From contig JAKLQT010000197.1 in assembly GCA_022013205.1 (NCBI GenBank), positions 1-25,270 on the forward strand: 25,270 bases of DNA, written 5' to 3'. The DNA is from Candidatus Omnitrophota bacterium. Lineage in GTDB: Bacteria; Omnitrophota; Gorgyraeia; B26-G9. This document shows, piece by piece, positions 21,110 to 25,270 of the stretch; positions within the stretch are counted from its first letter, which is position 1; every line of letters begins with the position of its first letter. The notes under the pieces are model-generated. The model was not told the origin of the DNA and did not search any database. It worked only from the letters and a program-made list of their open reading frames with translations. Both the position numbers and the translations under genes were made by a program.

Positions 21110-22153
21110 TTACATTACACTCCTATCTTCAGTTATTTCCTGAATAAACTTAGACATCCCGATATTAACAGGGCAGCTGGAAAGGCATCGGCCGCAGCCG
21201 ACACAACCGCTCGTTCCCGCGACCTTATAGTCATATCTTAATTTATGCTCATATCTCCGGCTAGCCCGTATCCACTTCTCTTCTCTGGGGTTATGCCCGC
21301 TTGTTTCTCTTGTATACCCCGAGAATATACACCCGTCCCAAATTCTGCATCGTTCCCCTTTTCCGCCTTTAGACTGATCAAAAACATTAAAACACGTACA
21401 AGTAGGGCAGGTATAAAGACAGGCACCGCAATAAAGGCATCGCTCACTAATACGTTTATAATTTTCTTTTGGAATAAATTTATTGTCCTTCATCAGTTCA
21501 AGAGATTTCTCAAAATCCACTTTTAATTCAAGCGCTTTTGCTGCCTTTGATTTTATTTGCCCAATAGTTTCATCCGCGCCGGCTTGAGTATCTTTAAAAA
21601 ATGCTTTATTTTTCTCAAGAAACTTCTCTCCCTTTAAAGAACCAACCTCAACTAAATACGCTTCTCCTGAATCAACCAGCTGAAGATCATATCCCCCGTC
21701 AGAAAAAGGCCCTGTTTTTGCAGATGTGCAAAAACAAGCTGACGGACGCGGCGGTTTCAAGCAGCCTATGGTTACAATCAACCTATCCTGCGCGCGGCTT
21801 AAATAATATTTATCCTCAAAATTCCGTTTAAAAAACTCATCCGCGAAAAGAACGCCCTTCAGGTCACAGGGTTTAATTCCAAATAACAGTTTCGGTGATG
21901 TTTCAAGTGTTTCTTTTATCTTCCCCTTATCAAATTCAAACATAGTTTCGCTTTGGGGAAAGAAAAGGCCTTTAGGAGATATAATAATATCCTCATCACC
22001 TAAGGCAATCCTATCTAACGCTTTATCTTCCTTAGAAAGTTCTTCGAACCAGATATCACCGCCCAATACTTTTTGAGGAACATATATACTCCATTCCTTA
22101 GACGCTTGCTTTAATAATCCCTTAATATCCTTTTTTTTGATAATTTTTGTCAT
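21110..22153 (-). CDS. 4Fe-4S dicluster electron-transfer subunit, sulfhydrogenase beta/AsrA-like
   Basis: Electron-relay subunit between formate dehydrogenase and the flavin subunit. The chosen ATG (22151-22153) overlaps the fdhA stop by one base (TAATG) with GGAGAAG before it; an upstream start would lie in fdhA. The 347-residue product has KPCDLKG (95-101), CLKPPRPSACFC (131-142), and two ferredoxin sites: CLYCGACLYTCP (239-250) and CVGCGRCLSSCP (317-328). These match the HydB subunit of sulfhydrogenases and AsrA. Neither hydrogenase nor sulfite reductase catalytic genes are here, so the module has been paired with a formate dehydrogenase. Confidence 0.88.
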   Translation of the reverse strand: MTKIIKKKDIKGLLKQASKEWSIYVPQKVLGGDIWFEELSKEDKALDRIALGDEDIIISPKGLFFPQSETMFEFDKGKIKETLETSPKLLFGIKPCDLKGVLFADEFFKRNFEDKYYLSRAQDRLIVTIGCLKPPRPSACFCTSAKTGPFSDGGYDLQLVDSGEAYLVEVGSLKGEKFLEKNKAFFKDTQAGADETIGQIKSKAAKALELKVDFEKSLELMKDNKFIPKENYKRISERCLYCGACLYTCPTCTCFNVFDQSKGGKGERCRIWDGCIFSGYTRETSGHNPREEKWIRASRRYEHKLRYDYKVAGTSGCVGCGRCLSSCPVNIGMSKFIQEITEDRSVM

Positions 22154-24195
22154 TATATCTTCTCCACTTTTACGGCGCAAACTTTATATTCAGGAATTTT
22201 AGCGACCGGATCAACTGCCGGATTAGTAAGGACATTAGCCGCGGCTTCTTTAAAATGAAAAGGAATAAAAACAGAATCTTTTACCACCTCTTCCGTCACC
22301 TTAACTTTAATATCAATAGAACCTCTGCGTGAAGTTACCTTTACAAGACTTCCTGTCCTTACTTTTAGTTTTTCCGCGTTTTCCGGATGCATTTCAACGT
22401 ATGCCTCAGGCGCCTCACGCTCTAAAGTAGAAGTTCTTCGAGTCAAAGTTCCGGTATGCCAATGCCAGTAGACACGTCCTGTGGACAAGGTAAAATCATA
22501 TTCTTTATCAGGTAATTCAGCCGGAGGCTTGTATGCGCATGGCATAAACGTCCCTTTACCTTTTGAAAATTTACCTTTATGCAGAAACTTTGTCCCCGGA
22601 TGTGCTTTATCCGGGCAAGGCCATTGCAATCCCCATGGATCAAGACGATCATAAGCCATTCCGCCGTAAATCGGCGTAACCGCAGCGATTTCATCCATGA
22701 TCTCTGAAGGATGGCTGTAATTCATTCCATCATAACCACAGCGTTTAGCTATCTCACAGATAATCTCCCAATCTGCTTTTGAGGTTCCCACACAATCTAT
22801 TGCCTTGCGGATTCTCTCACACCGCCTTTCCGTATTAGTAAATGTTCCGTCTTTTTCCGCGAAACTCGCACCGGCTAAAACAACATCAGCGTATTCACTC
22901 GTATCGGTCATAAAAATATCCTGTACCGCGAGAAATTCCAGATTTTCCAAAGCCTTTCGAACATGAGTGCTGTCCGGGTCACTGATTACCGGATTCTCTC
23001 CCACAATATAAAGCCCTTTTATCTTTCCTGTTGCTGCACCGTCTATTATCTCTGTTACGGTTAAGCCGACTTTATCTGGCAGATTTTCAACTCCCCATGC
23101 TTTTTCAAATTTCTTTCTTGCTGCCTCATCAACAACTTTCTGATAACCGGAAAAAACATTAGATAAAGCGCCCATATCACAGGCACCCTGCACATTATTC
23201 TGTCCCCGCAAAGGATTAACCCCTGTGCAATCAAATCCTACATGGCCGCTGAGCATCGCAAGATTAGCCAGAGACTTTACATTGTCTACACCTGTAGTAT
23301 GCTGGGTAATCCCCATAGCATATACAATCATTGCCTTTTTTGCTTTGGCATATATGCGCGCAGCTTCAATCAATTTTTCTTTAGGAATAGATGTTATCTC
23401 TTCGACTTTTTCAGGGGTATATTCCCTGACCAGTTCCTTTAATGCTTCAAATTCATCTACTCTTTCTTTTATATATTCCTTATCCTGAAGATCTTCCGTG
23501 ATAATAACATTCATCATTCCGTTGATCCATGCTACATCTGTCCCGTTTTTCTGCGCGCAATAGACCTGAGCATATTTGGAAAGCTCTATTTTTCTGGGAT
23601 CAATAACAATCAGTTTCGCGTTCTTTTCTAAAACAGAGTTTACAATCCTTGAGCCGATAAGCGGATGCTGCGCTGTCGTGTCCGATCCGGTCACAAGAAA
23701 AACCTCAGCTTCTTCAAATTCATCTATTGAATTTGTCATCGCTCCTGAGCCAAAAGTAGCAGCCAGACCAACAACAGTTGAAGCATGGCACAGCCTTGCG
23801 CAGTGATCAACATTATTTGTTTTAAAAACTGCCCTGGACAATTTCATCATCAGGTAATTTTCTTCATTAGTAGTCTTAGCCGAACTCAGGAAGGCAACAG
23901 AATCCGGGCCGTATTTCTCACTAATCTCTTTCAACCTGCTTGCCGTCAGCGATAACGCCTTCTCCCATTTAGCCTCTTTAAAAACACCATTTTCTTTTAT
24001 TAGCGGATTTGTAAGCCTATCGCTTTTGTTAATAAATTCATAGATATTCCACCCTTTCACACACAGCGCTCCATTAGACACCGGGTGATTCCCACTTGGA
24101 TAAGATCCAATCACCTTTTCACCATCACAAACAAGATGTATCCCGCAGCCGCAGCCGCAGTAAACACACGTTGTTAATACATGTTTTAATTTCAT
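22153..24195 (-). CDS. fdhA: Formate dehydrogenase catalytic subunit, cysteine-type, W/Mo-bis-PGD
   Basis: Oxidises formate to CO2 or reduces CO2 to formate in the cytoplasm. About 680 residues, close to FdhF. The start is the ATG 24193-24195 with GGAG eight bases before; a TTG two codons earlier is part of the leader. Numbered from that TTG, the N-terminal [4Fe-4S] site is C12-x2-C15-x3-C19 with C47 (CVYCGCGCG, then GALCVKG). The metal ligand position reads ARLCH with Cys138, followed by His, where E. coli FdhF has selenocysteine. Further family blocks are VTGSDTTAQHP, VIDPRK, NPLRGQNNVQGACDMG, and the C-terminal dinucleotide-binding region ending near LTNPAVDPVAKIPEYK. No Tat signal, so cytoplasmic. 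The tup genes suggest tungsten. A Rex operator lies upstream. Confidence 0.95.
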   Translation of the reverse strand: MKLKHVLTTCVYCGCGCGIHLVCDGEKVIGSYPSGNHPVSNGALCVKGWNIYEFINKSDRLTNPLIKENGVFKEAKWEKALSLTASRLKEISEKYGPDSVAFLSSAKTTNEENYLMMKLSRAVFKTNNVDHCARLCHASTVVGLAATFGSGAMTNSIDEFEEAEVFLVTGSDTTAQHPLIGSRIVNSVLEKNAKLIVIDPRKIELSKYAQVYCAQKNGTDVAWINGMMNVIITEDLQDKEYIKERVDEFEALKELVREYTPEKVEEITSIPKEKLIEAARIYAKAKKAMIVYAMGITQHTTGVDNVKSLANLAMLSGHVGFDCTGVNPLRGQNNVQGACDMGALSNVFSGYQKVVDEAARKKFEKAWGVENLPDKVGLTVTEIIDGAATGKIKGLYIVGENPVISDPDSTHVRKALENLEFLAVQDIFMTDTSEYADVVLAGASFAEKDGTFTNTERRCERIRKAIDCVGTSKADWEIICEIAKRCGYDGMNYSHPSEIMDEIAAVTPIYGGMAYDRLDPWGLQWPCPDKAHPGTKFLHKGKFSKGKGTFMPCAYKPPAELPDKEYDFTLSTGRVYWHWHTGTLTRRTSTLEREAPEAYVEMHPENAEKLKVRTGSLVKVTSRRGSIDIKVKVTEEVVKDSVFIPFHFKEAAANVLTNPAVDPVAKIPEYKVCAVKVEKI

Positions 24196-24243
24196 AAACA
24201 ATTCTCCATTTTTACCAATAACTTAATTAGTTTAAATTTTTCT

Positions 24244-24249
24244 ATTATG
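24244..24249 (-). promoter_or_regulatory. Possible -10 box for the fdhA unit
   Basis: CATAAT on the minus strand matches five of six bases and lies about 50 bases before the fdhA ATG. The matching -35 position (TCGTGT) is poor, so an activator or another sigma factor may be needed. The Rex operator begins about 30 bases upstream. Confidence 0.35.
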
Positions 24250-24282
24250 CCTTAATCAAAAATAACACACGATAAAAAAACC

Positions 24283-24300
24283 TTGTGAAAATTATCACTA
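24283..24300. promoter_or_regulatory. Rex operator upstream of fdhA
   Basis: TTGTGA-AAATTA-TCACTA fits the Rex consensus TTGTGA-N6-TCACAA with one mismatch, in the gap between rex and fdhA. Rex would block or limit fdhA-unit transcription when NAD+ is abundant and leave when NADH rises. Confidence 0.75.
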
Positions 24301-24317
24301 ACTTTTTAAACAAAAAA

Positions 24318-24953
24318 TTACTTAATAAAATAGATCAGGCTTTCCAGCTCTGCCGCCATATCCATATTAGAGATATACACATCCTTCCGGTTAATATTTA
24401 TATTTACCGGGGCAAAGTTCAACATTGCTTTAATTCCAGCCCTTACCATATCTTCTGCTACTTTCTGTACTCTTTCAACCGGGATACAAATCATGCCGAT
24501 TTTTATCTTTTTTTCCTTTATCGATTCTTTCAGCTTTTTAACATCCTCTATTTTTACACCAGCTACTATTTTGCCTATTTTTTTTTTATCCGAGTCATAC
24601 GCAGCTAAAATCCTAAGATTAAACTTAGAAAACCCGGGAAAGCCTAAAAGCGCACCACCCAGCTTTCCAACTCCTACCAAGGCAATCGGCCAGTTCTTAT
24701 TAACACCAAGTATCCGCTCTATTTCTCGGCTTAAAACATCAACCTCGTATCCAACCCCTCTTTTGCCAAAACCGCCAAAAAAAGATAAATCCTTGCGAAA
24801 TTGGCAGGCAGATACATCCAGAATCTTAGTTATATCTTCAGAGGATATTATCTTTACATTAACTCCCCGCAAAGTTTTCAACCCTCTCAGATAAAGCGCC
24901 AGCCTTTTTATTGCTTCCGGAGAACAATATTTATTCTGAACAGCATTTTTCAT
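24318..24953 (-). CDS. rex: Redox-sensing transcriptional repressor Rex
   Basis: Repressor that binds DNA at low NADH/NAD+ and leaves when NADH binds. The 211-residue length is standard. The N-terminal winged helix contains the family hallmark QFRKDLSFFGGFGKRGVGY (51-69); the Rossmann domain follows with GVGKLGGAL (94-102) and D120 at the end of the second strand, typical for NADH selectivity. The C-terminal swapped helix is present (residues about 197-211). Two near-consensus Rex sites flank it, one overlapping its own leader and one before fdhA. It is likely both autoregulated and the master control of the formate unit. Confidence 0.95.
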   Translation of the reverse strand: MKNAVQNKYCSPEAIKRLALYLRGLKTLRGVNVKIISSEDITKILDVSACQFRKDLSFFGGFGKRGVGYEVDVLSREIERILGVNKNWPIALVGVGKLGGALLGFPGFSKFNLRILAAYDSDKKKIGKIVAGVKIEDVKKLKESIKEKKIKIGMICIPVERVQKVAEDMVRAGIKAMLNFAPVNININRKDVYISNMDMAAELESLIYFIK

Positions 24954-24966
24954 CGCAAACCAATGA

Positions 24967-24984
24967 TTGTTACATTTTTCACAA
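24967..24984. promoter_or_regulatory. Rex operator in the rex leader
   Basis: TTGTTA-CATTTT-TCACAA matches the Rex consensus with one mismatch, 13 bases before the rex ATG and just downstream of the predicted transcription start. Autorepression is the natural reading. Confidence 0.72.
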
Positions 24985-25001
24985 ACTTGTTAGTTGAATT
25001 T

Positions 25002-25029
25002 ATTTTAATTGAAATATTTTTTTTGTCAA
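25002..25029 (-). promoter_or_regulatory. Sigma-70 promoter of rex
   Basis: Perfect TTGACA (25024-25029) and TAAAAT (25002-25007, five of six) separated by 16 AT-rich bases. The rex operator lies directly downstream, where bound repressor would block the polymerase. Confidence 0.7.
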
Positions 25030-25270
25030 GTAAAAAATAAAAAAAATGCTCCTGCGAAAACACAAAGCACCACAAAGGTTATAAAAACCCCTGACTGTTT
25101 TCCACTCTACTTATTTATAGTTGAAAATAGAGTTCTTTCTTAATTAATGTAAACTTCGGAAAAGATGATGGAGAAATTTTCAGGCGAATAGATGAAATTC
25201 TTACTGAATCTCACCTCACCTGGCTTCATTTTCATGAAGTCTTGATATGCAATCCTGAACATTAACACAC
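25030..25270. other. Right-edge stretch upstream of rex
   Basis: No supported gene. An A-rich tract lies at 25031-25045. A plus-strand frame open from a TAG at 25128-25130 to TAA at 25263-25265 gives 44 codons without a start or ribosome site; it could be a degraded gene but I recognise nothing. Confidence 0.35.

Noticed and set aside
22154..22180. Nine-residue extension of the dicluster subunit
   Set aside because: Runs inside fdhA; the TAATG junction with GGAGAAG gives the better start.
25131..25265. 44-codon plus-strand frame at the right edge
   Set aside because: No start, ribosome site or known family; length is within chance for this composition.
1..25270. CRISPR array, tRNA, rRNA or selenocysteine insertion
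   Set aside because: No spaced direct repeats, no cloverleaf or rRNA-like sequence seen by eye, and the formate dehydrogenase site is Cys, not an in-frame TGA.

Overview
The window reads as a chromosomal piece of an uncultured, strictly anaerobic, AT-rich bacterium with an outer membrane. The diderm call rests on an ADP-heptose epimerase (hldD), an OprO/P-type porin and a lipoprotein. The anaerobic call rests on a Rex regulator, a tungsten-type formate dehydrogenase and a full tungstate and pyranopterin-cofactor gene set. No rRNA or tRNA is present to fix the taxon. Candidatus Omnitrophota or a similar candidate phylum would fit, but that is inference. Every confident gene lies on the minus strand.

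Region 1 (1 to about 8 kb) is an accessory island of toxin-antitoxin and nuclease or defence-type genes. It holds an orphan XRE regulator, a PemK/MazF-type toxin with a ribbon-helix-helix antitoxin, a GHKL ATPase fused to a zincin-like HExxH peptidase, a RES-domain NAD+ phosphorylase, a small lipoprotein, a membrane-anchored Mrr-type nuclease coupled to a secreted protein, a second Mrr-like nuclease with zinc-finger cysteines, a decayed HNH remnant, and a HigA antitoxin next to a decayed HigB toxin. The GHKL-zincin gene is bracketed by inverted copies of a 37-bp palindromic repeat, so it may be a mobile cassette. This gene, with its RES neighbour, is the best candidate here for an undescribed system.

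Region 2 (8 to 10.5 kb) holds a long coiled-coil protein, a short gap with a coding remnant and strong palindromes, and hldD with its own promoter and a two-hairpin leader.

Region 3 (10.5 to 25 kb) is one coherent metabolic cluster. Read in its own direction it runs: rex; formate dehydrogenase catalytic subunit; two electron-transfer subunits like sulfhydrogenase beta/gamma; a formate/nitrite-family channel; then after a hairpin mobA, an outer-membrane porin, a ModE-like regulator, fdhD, tupA-tupB-tupC tungstate transporter, moeA, moaA, moaC, a MOSC protein and moaB. Many junctions overlap by a few bases, suggesting coupled translation. The logic is: bring tungstate across both membranes, make the pyranopterin cofactor, sulfurate and insert it, and assemble a soluble NAD(P)-linked formate dehydrogenase whose formate moves through the channel. 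Two near-consensus Rex operators, one before rex and one between rex and fdhA, tie the cluster to the NADH/NAD+ ratio.
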